Source of the DNA: Oscarella lobularis
Taxonomy: Eukaryota; Porifera; Homoscleromorpha; Homosclerophorida; Oscarellidae
DNA: 64,000 bases
NCBI RefSeq assembly: GCF_947507565.1
Contig: NC_089191.1
Location: forward strand, 1,116,001-1,180,000
Direction: 5' to 3'
In this document: piece after piece, positions 1-9,218 of the stretch
How the letters are laid out: each line of letters opens with the position of its first letter
Numbering within the stretch: position 1 is the stretch's first letter
The notes under the pieces: generated by a model
Told to the model about the DNA's origin: nothing
Seen by the model: the letters and a program-made list of their open reading frames with translations, nothing else
Databases searched by the model: none
Position numbers and translations under genes: made by a program

Positions 1-158
1 CAACAGTTCCTGGATGGCCTCGAGGACATGTGATTTTATCGCAAACAGACGGCGGGGTCTACAGCATAAATGTAAAACTACCTAAATCCGATAATTTCCA
101 AGCTTCCAGAATACCTGCGAAGACGTGTCGGTCATGCAGTAAACGAAGACAAAGAAAG
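1..158 (+). CDS. 3' portion of an exon of an unrecognised gene (window edge)
   Basis: Reading from base 3 gives about 52 uninterrupted codons ending in a basic, cysteine-containing stretch (CRSCSKRRQRK) directly followed by a good splice donor (AAG|GTAAGA at 159). The 5' end lies outside the window and no downstream exon was found with confidence. The Cys/Lys/Arg-rich end could be a nucleic-acid binding or transposase-type tail, but the family is not recognised. Confidence 0.35.
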
Positions 159-499
159 GTAAGAAACTTCTCATTTTGTTTACTGAGTAGGTCACGTGAG
201 CCAGTGTGAATTCCCGTAGACACCTCTCCGCTTGCTTACTAAAAGGGTTCGGTTTTAAGTTCTATTCGACCCCTGACCTCCTTTACTTATACTTTCAGCC
301 TTCACGACGCGGGATCTCTCATGTGAACACTGTCTTGTACACAGTCACGTGACAGCGAGAGAGACAAGAATCGCGTTATATCCCGAGATGGAATCGGGTT
401 AATATTCATTACTTCTACGTCATTTTAAGCGTGCGCTACTTCAAGTTCGCGCGTGCTGTTCGCGCGTGCTGTTGAAAGGGCGCATCCTCTTTCTTTGCC

Positions 500-2434
500 A
501 TGTTTCCTTGCACAAAGTGCGAAAAAACGTACAGCAGTCAGAAAGCTGTCAATCGCCATCGCCGGATAGCTCATGAGGAGGCAGCGTTTTGCAGCGGTCA
601 ATTTTGCTGCCCATTGGGATGTTCAATGCTGTCATTTCGTAGGGCTACTGATTTAGTTGCTCACACTAAAGAAAACCATGGTGACAATTTAGGTAACTTT
701 CCTACAAAAAATAATTTTTTTTAAATTTTTAATGCATTAGGGGAGACTGTGGTACATTTTAAGAATACGAAAGATTTCAAGTGCTGGAAGGATGACGTCG
801 AAAAGAAAAGCAGAGCAAAGTATGTGAAGAGTACTGGAAAAAGCCTGTCGACAAAAGGTTTTCGTTTTGACAAAACCTTTTTGCATTTTAATAACTTCGT
901 CGTAATTAGGAAAAGACGCCGTCGAGTACTTCGTCTGCTGTAGAGACGGGACGGCAAAAACGAATACCTGGACTGCACGCAAAACAGCCGCAAAAAGGCC
1001 AGGAGCAGCATTACGTCCATCGAAGAAAATTGGAGGGACCTGTTTTGCAAGAATGCACGTGACGTATCATTCAGACAGTTCCGTATCTGTTTGGCACATT
1101 CCAACTCACTCCGGCCATGACAATAGAAAGGATCCCGTTTCTGTATTTCCGATCCCAGAGAATATCAAAGAAAACGTACGCCAGAAAGGATTGATCGGCA
1201 TTCCCGTAGAAAGAATTATTAGAGGTCAGAGCAATGCACGCACTGTGGATAAAGAAATAACCTCAATTAACTGACGTAACATTTTAAGATATTCGACAAA
1301 CCATTGGGCACCGAAGCAACCGAGGCGATTTTGAATCAAGCGCCAAACGAGAACACCTCATCACAAAACAAGACTGTAGAAATTACCTAAGAGAAATAAA
1401 CAAAGTCGCTTCCGGAATATGTCATGACAACGACGCCCTGTCTCTTGACTTGATTGTTCAGCAATTGCGGAATGAACGTTACGATCCTACAACAATCTAC
1501 AAACCTTACGGTGTAGAAAGTAGAGAGCTACCTCAAGTGCAAAAAGATGCATTTATTTTGGGTAAAAATCTACTACCTGTTTCTCGCTTTATTAGTTAAT
1601 TAATTTCTGAATACAGGTTTGATGACCAGCACACAAAAGCATGCCTTAGAAGCGTTCGGAAATCGAATTATTTGCATGGACACTACGCACAAGACGACTC
1701 AGTACGCACAAATCAAGCTTCTGACCTTGATGGTTGCTGATGACTACGGAGAGGGTACAAGACGTTGACGTTCCTTTCATTTGTTGTTCATACTTTTGTA
1801 GGAATAGCAGTCGCTTGGTTAATCACCGATAGGGAGACAGCCCTGCACATTAAACTGTTTCTGGAAAGCGTCTTTTTGCGAGTCCCTAACATAGAAGTGA
1901 ACGCAATCATGACAGATGATGGTAAGGTTTTACAATAAAAATACAAGTATTACCATCACCTAATACAAAATAATTAACAAAATAATAATTTTCAATTTAC
2001 AATTAGACTTATCAGCGTCGGGAGCAATAGAATTAGTGTTTGGTGAAACCACGAAGCATCTCCTTTGTCGATGGCACATTGAACGGTTTTCATCTTTTAT
2101 CATTTCTGCTTCTGAAACTAAACATAAAATTCAGAGCTTGGAAAAGAGCTTTGCATGCCAAAGCCACGTCAAAAGACAATCACGCCGACATGTGGACCTG
2201 CCTGCTTGGTCTTATTGAATTGACAGACGAGGCTAACTTTCGTGAGACGCTACAAGCGTTTCTAACTACCTGGAAAGGGCCAGAGAAGCAGTTTGTTGAG
2301 TATTTTAAAACCACGTATTGTTCAAGGCTGGGTAACAACAATATCACAATTTTCTTACAAAAAGTCATTGCTCTGTTTCCAATGCAGAGAAATGGGCGCT
2401 GTGCTTTCGAAAATTTGATCATGCGGACACGGAT
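500..2434 (+). CDS. C2H2 / MULE-transposase-like protein, 3' truncated
   Basis: The ATG at 500 opens two C2H2-like fingers (CTKCEKTYSSQKAVNRHRRIAH, shown only in part; then C-x4-C...H-x4-H). Splicing by short introns restores one frame: donor at about 698 to acceptor at about 740; donor after ...STK at about 863 to GKDAVEYFVCC at about 912; a further intron at about 1226-1288; and the introns inside the transposase part. The MULE-type core includes MDTTHKTTQY, GIAVAWLITDRET, a TDD motif and LLCRWHIERAWKRAL, the last formed by removing an intron near 2086-2131. The last exon (EKWALCFRKFDHADTD) stops abruptly at 2434, where sulfotransferase sequence begins, so the C-terminal part is lost. It is either a transposon copy or a host gene derived from one. 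A CACGTGAC site lies at 346-353. The spliced frame has no stop, so the decay appears limited to the truncation. Confidence 0.7.
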
Positions 2435-3087
2435 AAGAGCTCCTCGCGACGATTCGAGCCGAATCGGGCTCTCTACCGCCTCTCGCACAGAATTCCCAGT
2501 GGCGAGAGCGTCTCCAGCTTTCGCTCGACTTCATACGCACAGCAGACGATCTCACCCCGTTCGGACGCTGGATTCTCTACAAAACCCTCCTCGTGCAAAT
2601 CGATTCGCTCCAATGCTTCGAAACACTCCGTTTGTTGACGTCATTTTGCGTCATTTTCCGAATGCTCTCTTTGTGCGCATGCATCGGAATCCGGCTGACG
2701 TTGTCGCCTCCGTTTCTTCGTTTCTTGGTCAATATAACGCTGCGTTTTCTCGAGTCGATTTGTTGAAATTAGGGCGAAGCTGGCAGAAGACTGTTTGTAG
2801 TACGACTAAACATCTTGTCCGTCAAACGCCGCGGACGCCTGAAGACACTATCAATTCGATGTGAAGAATTCATTCGAGATCCGGTTTCCGTGTGTAGAAA
2901 GATTGCCGTTCAAGCTGGTATGGAGCATACTTAGGCAATGGATGAGAAATTGTCAGCGTATCTGAAAGAGGACAATCTACAGCGGGCCAAGGCAGGCAAG
3001 CATGTGTACACCCTAGAGGAATTTGGTTTAGATGCAGCAGAGATTCGACGTGATTGCAAAGAATATTGTGAAATGTTTGCCGTCTAA
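2435..3087 (+). pseudogene. Sulfotransferase pseudogene S0 (5' truncated, internally deleted)
   Basis: Homology to the intact sulfotransferases at 6185 and 7800 begins abruptly at the codons for ELLATIRAESG and runs through FGRWILYKTLLVQIDSLQCFET. It then jumps to FVDVILRHFPNALFVRMHRNP, so the PAPS-binding P-loop segment (about 450 bp) is missing. The frame shifts between the two parts, and a stop (HT*AMDEK) interrupts the C-terminal region near 2934. The tail YTLEEFGLDAAEIRRDCKEY and the stop at 3085-3087 are conserved. The copy cannot encode an active enzyme. It has no start codon or promoter of its own because its 5' end abuts the MULE-like gene. Confidence 0.9.
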
Positions 3088-3205
3088 GCTTCTGTGTGGA
3101 CGAAGTCTTGACGCTTTGAGAGTCGAACCTGCGCATTTTATAGTATTAGTTTTTAGAAGAGAATTTACGAAGAGTGATACAATCAATACATAAGATGTAT
3201 ATCGG

Positions 3206-3213
3206 CACGTGAC
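3206..3213 (+). promoter_or_regulatory. CACGTGAC site before sulfotransferase copy S1
   Basis: CACGTG at 3206-3211 lies 8 bases before the ATG at 3220. It is retained although the downstream gene is dead. Confidence 0.5.
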
Positions 3214-3219
3214 TGCCGG

Positions 3220-3653
3220 ATGAGATCCCTTCTCTTTCGTCTATTCCGCGTTTTCCTCGACACGATCGATCTCTACCTACGCAGACTTAACGTTCGTCTC
3301 GTGGCGAAGCCTCCGTCGTCAGTAGAACAGCTCCTCGCGACGATTCGAGCCGAGTCGGGCTCTCTACCGTCTCTCGCGCAGAATTTGCAGTGGCGACAGC
3401 GTCTCCAGCTCGCACTCGACTCCATACGCACAGTGGACGACGTCTCTCCGTTTGGACGCTGGATTATCTACAAAAACCTTCTCGTAGAACTCAATTCATC
3501 GAAACGATTTCCTGAGGTCATCATCGCAGTTAATTAGCCTCGTACCCAGACCTTTCTCTGTGTCACGGGACACGGAGAAAGGTCTGGGTACGAGGCTACA
3601 TCGCACCTCGCCCGGATCGAAATAATCGACCCATCATTATGTTGGGTCTATGA
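3220..3653 (+). pseudogene. Sulfotransferase pseudogene S1, interrupted by a hairpin element
   Basis: The copy opens with MRSLLFRLFRVFLDTIDLY and keeps the family N-terminal region up to FPEVIIA. A 70-bp hairpin insertion (3529-3598) then brings in a stop. After the insertion the family sequence resumes in frame with the expected residues (APRPDRNNRPIIMLGL) and immediately ends at TGA (3651-3653), just where the P-loop should follow. The rest of the gene is absent. It is therefore both insertionally disrupted and 3' truncated. Confidence 0.88.
3529..3598. mobile_element. 70-bp hairpin mini-element with 7-bp target duplication
   Basis: Two 29-bp arms (3536-3564 and 3569-3597, one mismatch) enclose a 4-base loop. 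The element is flanked by CATCGCA on both sides (3522-3528 and 3599-3605), and the interrupted sulfotransferase reading frame gives an independent check that it is an insertion. A second, half-deleted copy with the same left arm is at 56355-56402. No coding capacity. Confidence 0.85.
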
Positions 3654-3913
3654 AGTCAAGTAGCCTTTGTCTGTGGTCTAGACGTTCTCCGCTTACGGAT
3701 TTTTTCCCAAGCGAACGTTGATGGACAGTTGAGGGAATTTTCCAGCTGGGGTATGTAGAAGAATCAGCCAGACACTACCTGGCAGTCATTTCGTATGCAG
3801 TGCAAGAAAACAGCGTCTATGGAATCACATTGTCATCAAATTACACAACGTCACACACATAAGCACATAAAGAGTCTTCTGGTTGTCAGTCAAAGTCATG
3901 TGCTTGAGTCCAG

Positions 3914-4764
3914 TCAGGTTTGCGACTCGGGATACTCTTCAATCATTATCCGAGAAACAGAATTCCACCCAGAGTGGCGACTAGATGACCCCCATGGTCC
4001 TGCACAGTTTCCCACATGAACGGCTACCGTAATTGATCCAGATGGAATGTTCTCGCAAAATCCTTCGATTTGGCGATGTCGATGAGGATTATCTGTGGTG
4101 TTTTGTAGCAGGACAACTCCCTCAATTGTCATCGGTCCTGAACATTCTGTTCCGTTAAAGGTAATGTACCAACGTCCACAGCAGGCACCACTACCAGGGC
4201 AGTAAGCTCTCATAGTGGCAGCATACGCTACTTTGAGAGCGGTAGCAGAGTTCTGTTTGTTGAAAATACATTCCTAGTGCAAAACAGTTTGGAGCTCGTA
4301 AAACTTGTCTTTTGCTGCAATCTTACCTGTATAAGACCCGTGTTTGTGTTATCACCTCTTTTCCATACACACTGCTTCCAGTTGGTAGCATGATTGTAGC
4401 AATTTTCTCCTTTGTATCCTCTTTTGCCTGGAGAAGGAAAGAGAAAACGGACTCAGGGGAAATGCAACAATCAAAATGCTCTCGTATATTTTGCCTCTGT
4501 CTCCTTTAGAACCCTTCATTCCGTCGCTTCCTCTTTCTCCTCGCAATCCATCTCTTCCTGGCAATCCATTGTGTCCAGGACGTCCAGGAATTCCTGGAGC
4601 CCCTGAACAGGCTCCAACAGGACCCTTTATGAAGCACTGTCATGCATTTGGTAAATGAATTGCAGTTAGAGAAGCTGAACCTGATCTGCTTCAGGGGAAT
4701 CGCTTTTAACTATGTTAAGAAACAGAAGTCCAGCAAGAAAGCTGAGAAGAACTGTAGCATTCAT
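3914..4764 (-). CDS. CTHRC1: Collagen triple-helix repeat-containing protein 1 (CTHRC1)-like, secreted
   Basis: Four exons fit: 4764-4681, 4636-4495, 4427-4327 and 4273-3914, giving 228 residues, close to vertebrate CTHRC1 (about 243). Exon 1 encodes a signal peptide ([19 protein letters not shown]). Exon 2 starts at [10 protein letters not shown] and carries a short run of Gly-X-Y repeats that ends in exon 3 at GYKGENC. The C-terminal globular domain contains [17 protein letters not shown] and ends in [18 protein letters not shown], the most diagnostic block of the family. The product should be an extracellular, probably trimeric glycoprotein; vertebrate CTHRC1 is linked to matrix and Wnt signalling. 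The second intron appears to start with GC rather than GT. An upstream in-frame Met at 4890 is less likely, since the signal peptide begins at 4764. Confidence 0.88.
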
Positions 4765-4904
4765 TGTTGTTTCTTGACGGAATCCGTGTGTCACTACAAC
4801 TAACCTTACCCAGTGCTTATATTGAGCCACTAGAATGACGTCACTTCCGCTAAATTCAAAACCGGCCATATCTAAAACCGCTTTAAACATGCTTAATCCT
4901 AAAC

Positions 4905-4945
4905 CTTGATTCAGCCGGTTATAGATTCCGGATTAATCTGGTACA
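4905..4945. repeat. Partial copy of the 66-bp repeat unit
   Basis: The stretch matches the core of the tandem units at 5884-6015 (gattcagccggttatagatt and the following ccggattaatctggta). It lies upstream of the CTHRC1-like gene. Confidence 0.7.
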
Positions 4946-5108
4946 TGTCGAAAAAAACCGTACACGTGCTCTCATGACGTTATGTACAGAAATAGCCAGA
5001 GTAAACAGAAAGAGAAATCGAAAGGAAGTTCAAAAGTTCAAGGAGGAAAAAAACCACAAGCAAGAAAAAAAGTCTAAAGTTGGTACTGCAGGGTTAGCAA
5101 GCAGCCAA

Positions 5109-5594
5109 CTAGAGGCATAGACGGCCCGCCAATACGCTGACGAGTACTGTAAACACGCTGAACTGTGTTGTTTCACCAGTATTGCACTGTTCTCCACAGC
5201 ATGTTGTTACGGCATCTGGGGAGCAAAAATTGAGACACCCGTAAAAGTTCAGATTGTTCAGTCTGGTGTAATAACAAAGATCACCGCCACCGCAAATAAT
5301 TTTTTCTCGACATGTAATGGTGCTTGAGTTTGAACAGCATGTCATGGGAGCGCTTGATTGTGTAAAGCTAAGGCGACTACCGCACTTATCTTTGCAGGAG
5401 CATTGTGTGGCCGAATCTCGAAGAACTGAACATGCAGAAGGACAAGGGGAATTTGGGGTGCCGTCATTTGTCCTGATAGTTGTGCAATAGTTTTCAGAGC
5501 AGACGAGACAATCATTAGATAGTGCAACCAAAAATTGGGCACATAAGGCAAGTAGAAGTACCGGTAAATGGCTTGGAAGTTGTCTTGTCTTCAT
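5109..5594 (-). CDS. Secreted cysteine-rich Ly6/uPAR-like protein, probably GPI-anchored
   Basis: A single exon encodes 161 residues. It has an N-terminal signal peptide (hydrophobic core LPVLLLALCAQFLVAL), then a mature part with about 20 cysteines, N-glycosylation-type sites (NSST), and the sequence TTCCGEQCNTG. The last resembles the CC-x-x-x-CN signature that closes Ly6/uPAR three-finger domains. The C-terminus (FSVFTVLVSVLAGRLCL) is hydrophobic, as expected for GPI attachment. The assignment rests on cysteine pattern and topology, not on a specific ortholog; another secreted Cys-rich family is possible. No introns are visible. Confidence 0.6.
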   Translation of the reverse strand: MKTRQLPSHLPVLLLALCAQFLVALSNDCLVCSENYCTTIRTNDGTPNSPCPSACSVLRDSATQCSCKDKCGSRLSFTQSSAPMTCCSNSSTITCREKIICGGGDLCYYTRLNNLNFYGCLNFCSPDAVTTCCGEQCNTGETTQFSVFTVLVSVLAGRLCL

Positions 5595-5883
5595 TATACG
5601 AGACGGTTCAATGATAATAGAGTTAAGACAGAGCGCCTATTTCTAGTCCCAGACTCTCTCACGCCCGGATGTTCCATCCCATGATGATGATGTAAGAGAC
5701 GGTCTCCGCCCTCAACTCCGAACCTGTATAATCGTCCGCGACCCTTGAAACAAGTGTCTGGCCGGACACTTTTGTACCCGGACACTTTTTTTCCGTGACA
5801 GACCCAACCGAACGAGTTATTCAAAAGCCAACTCGAACGTTAACTAATTCTGGTGCTGTAGGCGTGCTTGACGAATCTACAGC

Positions 5884-6015
5884 TTACCTAAACCGGTTAA
5901 AGATTCAGCCGGTTATAGATTCCGGATTAATCTGGTAGAAGATAAAGCCTTACCTAAACCGGTTAAAGATTCAGCCGGTTATAGATTCCGGATTAATCTG
6001 GTAGAAGATAAAGCC
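5884..6015. repeat. Tandem repeat, two 66-bp units
   Basis: Two nearly perfect head-to-tail units start at 5884 and 5950, each containing AACCGGTT and the core found alone at 4905-4945. They sit just upstream of sulfotransferase S2, about 170 bp from its start. Confidence 0.85.
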
Positions 6016-6115
6016 GGTTTTGGGGTTGACGCCAACCGACTTGTTTCCGCAACCTGGAAAACTCGTAACAATTTTACGCTCTTCGGCTCATCAAGACATT
6101 ACCATGTACCGTATG

Positions 6116-6151
6116 CAGAGCCCTAAATATGATGATTTATTTAGGGCTCTG
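6116..6151. repeat. Perfect short inverted repeat upstream of S2
   Basis: The 14-base arms cagagccctaaata and tatttagggctctg enclose an 8-base loop. The hairpin lies 34 bases upstream of the S2 start. Its role is unknown; it could be a mini-element remnant or an RNA hairpin if it is in the leader. Confidence 0.6.
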
Positions 6152-6167
6152 ACCTTATGTATTCTAT

Positions 6168-6175
6168 CACGTGAC
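6168..6175 (+). promoter_or_regulatory. CACGTGAC site before S2
   Basis: CACGTG at 6168-6173 ends 11 bases before the ATG at 6185. Context is TATCACGTGACTTC. Confidence 0.55.
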
Positions 6176-6184
6176 TTCAGGACG

Positions 6185-7498
6185 ATGGGTGTCGCAGTCT
6201 TCGTCTCTTCTCTTCTTTTTCGTCTCTTTCGCCTCCTCCTCAACGCAATAGATCCGTATCTAAGCAGAATTAATGTGCACCTAGTGGCAAAGCCTCCGTC
6301 GTCGGTAGAAGAGCTCCTCGCGACGATTCGAGCCGAATCGGGCTCTCTACCGCCTCTCGCACAGAATTCCCAGTGGCGAGAGCGTCTCCAGCTTTCGCTC
6401 GACTCCATACGCACAGCAGACGATCTCACCCCGTTCGGACGCTGGATTCTCTACAAAACCCTCCTCGTGCAAATCGATTCGCTCCAATGCTTCGAAACAA
6501 TCGCGCAGAAATTTCCCGAAGTCGTCATCGCGCCTCACCCGGATCGAAATAATCGACCAATCATCATATTCGGTCTATGGCGCTCGGGAACGACGCCACT
6601 CCATCTTCTACTATCGCGTTATCCCAACGTTTATTATCCCTCCGTATCCGAAGTCGGTCTTGGCGGTGCGTCGCTAAGCGACGTGAAAAAAGCGTCATCT
6701 CTCGAAGATCTACGTCGGAGAATCAAAGCGGCGTCGAAGCAGTACGCTTTCACCTCCGAAATGTTTTTCCAATCCATCCTCGCCTTTCCGTACAGCGTTC
6801 ATCCGATGGATATTCTCGATCCTGTGGAATGTCCTGGGGTGCTGAATAGGTATCTGTTCTACGAGACGTTGCCAGTCGCTCGCTGTCGCGATTTCATGGA
6901 CGTTGCCTCTCAGTGCAAGGAGCTGTCCGATCGAGCCTATCGTCTCTATAAGAGAGACTTGCACATTATGCAGTCGATTTTTTCTCCGGATGACGATCGC
7001 CGATCTCGTTTCGTTCTCAAAGCTCTGCATCACGCTCCGTTTACTGACGTCATTCTGCGTCATTTTCCCAATGCGTGTTTCGTGCGTATGCATCGAAATC
7101 CGGCCGAAGTCGTTCCTTCGCTTTCGTCGCTTTTTCGTCTTATGAACGCGTCGTTTTCTCGTGTCGATTCGTTGAAATTGGGACGAAATATGCAAACGAT
7201 GATCAGCAGTGTGACTAAAGAACTCGTCCGTCAAACGCCGCGAATGCCCGAGTCTACCATCGACGTTCGATTCGAAGAGTTTGCTCGAGATCCTATTGCT
7301 GTGTGTAGGAAGATTGCCGCTGAAGTGGGTATGGAGCACTCGCAGGCTGTAGAAGAAAAATTGAGGGCGTTTCTGATTGAGGACAAGGAAAAGCGCGCCA
7401 AATCAAGCAAGCACGTCTATACCCTAGAGGAATTCGGTTTAGATGCAGAGGAGATTCGACGAGATTGTAAGGCGTACTGCGATATGTTCTCTGTTTAG
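6185..7498 (+). CDS. Sulfotransferase family protein S2, intact
   Basis: One exon encodes 437 residues from the ATG at 6185. This start is preferred over an in-frame Met at 6020 because MGVAVFVSS matches the start of the paralogs. Residues 1-30 are hydrophobic (VFVSSLLFRLFRLLLNAI), probably a signal anchor. The 5'-phosphosulfate loop of PAPS-dependent sulfotransferases is at about residues 126-142 (IIIFGLWRSGTTPLH). The 3'-phosphate loop is FVRMHRNPAEVVPS. The C-terminal signature HVYTLEEFGLDAEEIRRDC is shared by all copies and resembles the Sulfotransfer_3 type. It should transfer sulfate from PAPS to an unknown acceptor, perhaps in the secretory pathway. A Trp precedes RSGTT where Pro is usual. 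Confidence 0.85.
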   Translation: MGVAVFVSSLLFRLFRLLLNAIDPYLSRINVHLVAKPPSSVEELLATIRAESGSLPPLAQNSQWRERLQLSLDSIRTADDLTPFGRWILYKTLLVQIDSLQCFETIAQKFPEVVIAPHPDRNNRPIIIFGLWRSGTTPLHLLLSRYPNVYYPSVSEVGLGGASLSDVKKASSLEDLRRRIKAASKQYAFTSEMFFQSILAFPYSVHPMDILDPVECPGVLNRYLFYETLPVARCRDFMDVASQCKELSDRAYRLYKRDLHIMQSIFSPDDDRRSRFVLKALHHAPFTDVILRHFPNACFVRMHRNPAEVVPSLSSLFRLMNASFSRVDSLKLGRNMQTMISSVTKELVRQTPRMPESTIDVRFEEFARDPIAVCRKIAAEVGMEHSQAVEEKLRAFLIEDKEKRAKSSKHVYTLEEFGLDAEEIRRDCKAYCDMFSV

Positions 7499-7779
7499 TC
7501 CACTCAGTGGGTATTTGCTAGCTCCTAGGTATTTGCTGGGTCGAGCTAGAGCTATGGTGTTACCGCATTCGATTAGAAAGAGTGTATCTGTCTTGGACTC
7601 TACATTATATCCGTTGGGTCACTGAAGCATATAGTCTACAGTAGTTTCTAGCCGAGTGATAAGAGCTAAGTACGCAATACGCAGGCACAAACTTCAGAAC
7701 GGTAACTGAACTATAAAAAAAATTTCTCGTCCATCCTCAATTGGACTATTATTCTCTTTGGATTAATGATCGAAACTGT
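7499..7779. other. Intergenic spacer, no gene seen
   Basis: AT-rich sequence between S2 and S3 with no supported coding region or RNA gene. Confidence 0.6.
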
Positions 7780-7787
7780 CACGTGAC
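7780..7787 (+). promoter_or_regulatory. CACGTGAC site before S3
   Basis: CACGTG at 7780-7785 ends 14 bases before the ATG at 7800, within CTGTCACGTGACTGCAAGGG. The same 20-mer precedes S5. Confidence 0.55.
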
Positions 7788-7799
7788 TGCAAGGGCAAA

Positions 7800-9107
7800 A
7801 TGGGTGTCGTTGTGCTGATTTCTTCCTTTCTTTTGCGTCTTTTCCGTCTCCTCCTCAACGCAATTGATCCGTATCTGAGCCGAATTAACATTCACCTCGT
7901 AGCGAAGCCACCGTCGTCGGTAGAAGAGCTCCTCGCGACGATTCGAGCCGAGTCGGGCTCTCTACCGTCTCTCGCACAGAATCCCCAGTGGCGAGAGCGT
8001 CTCCAGCTTTCGCTCGACTCCATACGCACAGCAGACGATCTCACCCCGTTCGGACGCTGGATTCTCTACAAAACCCTCCTCGTGCAAATCGATTCGCTCC
8101 AATGCTTCGAAACAATCGCGCAGAAATTTCCCGAAGTCGTCATCGCGCCGCACCCGGATCGAAATAATCGACCCATTTTCATTTTCGGTCTATATCGCAC
8201 GGGAACGACGCTACTCCATCGACTTCTTTCGCTATATCCCAACGTATTCTACATCTCGACATCCCAAGCCGTTTTCGGCGGTGCGTCGCTTAGCGACGTC
8301 AAACAATCGTCATCGCTCGAAGATTTGCGTCGAAAAATCAAAATTGCGTCGAGACGATACTCGTTTACCTTCGACGTTTTCGTCAGAGCCATCGTCTCCT
8401 TTCCCTACAGCGTCCATCCCGTCGACATCGACGGTCCGGAAGAATGTGTCGGGGTGCTAAACCGGTATTTGTTCTACGAAACGATGCCGATCACTCGCGG
8501 TCATGATCTCGTGAACGTTGCCTCCGAATGCGAGGAGCTGTCCGATCAAGCCTATCGTCTGTACAAGCGAGATTTGCACGTGATGCAGTCCATCGCCAAT
8601 TCGCGCCCGCAATCTCACTTCGTTCTCAAAGCGCCGCATCACACTCCGTTTGCCGACGTCATTCTGCGTCATTTTCCCAATGCGTGTTTCGTGCGTATGA
8701 ATCGAAATCCGGCTGAAGTCGTCGCTTCATTTTCGTCGCTTCTTCGTCTTCACAACGGCGCGTTTTGTCGAATCGATGCGTCGAAATTGGGACGAAGTGT
8801 TCAAACGATGATTTGTAGTATGACCAAGGAACTTGTGCGTCAAACGCCGCGGATGCCCGAGTGTACCATCGACGTTCGCTTTGAAGATTTTTCTCGAGAT
8901 CCCGTCGCTGTGTGTCGAAAAATTGCCGTTCGAGCCGGTATGGAGCATACGGAAGCGACGGAAGAGAAACTGACGGCGTCTTTGATTGAGGACAAAGCGA
9001 AGCGCGTCAGAGCAGGCACGCACGTGTACACCCTAGAGGAATTTGGTTTAGACGCAGAGGAAATTCGTAGAGATTGTAAGGAGTACTGTGAAATGTTTTC
9101 CGTATAG
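7800..9107 (+). CDS. Sulfotransferase family protein S3, intact
   Basis: This intronless 435-residue copy has the same architecture as S2: an N-terminal hydrophobic anchor (LISSFLLRLFRLLLNAID), PAPS loop IFGLYRTGTTLLH, 3'-phosphate loop FVRMNRNPAEVVAS, and the C-terminal YTLEEFGLDAEEIRRDCKEY. The loop differs from S2 (YRTGTT against WRSGTT), and RMHRNP has become RMNRNP. The stretch coding for about residues 62-116 is almost base-identical to S2 although the remainder is clearly diverged, which suggests gene conversion. Acceptor and compartment are unknown. Confidence 0.85.
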   Translation: MGVVVLISSFLLRLFRLLLNAIDPYLSRINIHLVAKPPSSVEELLATIRAESGSLPSLAQNPQWRERLQLSLDSIRTADDLTPFGRWILYKTLLVQIDSLQCFETIAQKFPEVVIAPHPDRNNRPIFIFGLYRTGTTLLHRLLSLYPNVFYISTSQAVFGGASLSDVKQSSSLEDLRRKIKIASRRYSFTFDVFVRAIVSFPYSVHPVDIDGPEECVGVLNRYLFYETMPITRGHDLVNVASECEELSDQAYRLYKRDLHVMQSIANSRPQSHFVLKAPHHTPFADVILRHFPNACFVRMNRNPAEVVASFSSLLRLHNGAFCRIDASKLGRSVQTMICSMTKELVRQTPRMPECTIDVRFEDFSRDPVAVCRKIAVRAGMEHTEATEEKLTASLIEDKAKRVRAGTHVYTLEEFGLDAEEIRRDCKEYCEMFSV

Positions 9108-9198
9108 GCTTCTTGACGCAAATTTTTTAGAAGAGACTTTTAGCCGTTACAGTATATTGCAACAGCTGATACATACATACATATATTATCTAAACTCT

Positions 9199-9206
9199 CA
9201 CGTGAC
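9199..9206 (+). promoter_or_regulatory. CACGTGAC site before S4
   Basis: CACGTG at 9199-9204, 14 bases before the ATG at 9219. Confidence 0.55.
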
Positions 9207-9218
9207 TTCAAGAGAAGA

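Noticed and set aside
3536-3597. Hairpin read as a transcription terminator of a bacterial type
   Set aside because: The locus is eukaryotic, the stem lacks a trailing T-run, and a 7-bp target duplication marks it as an insertion.
6710-7339. Long minus-strand reading frame opposite S2, with similar ones opposite S3, S4 and S9
   Set aside because: It is the antisense shadow of the sulfotransferase gene, rich in Arg/His/Ser from the complementary codons, and lacks family or signal features. The conserved sense motifs explain the openness.
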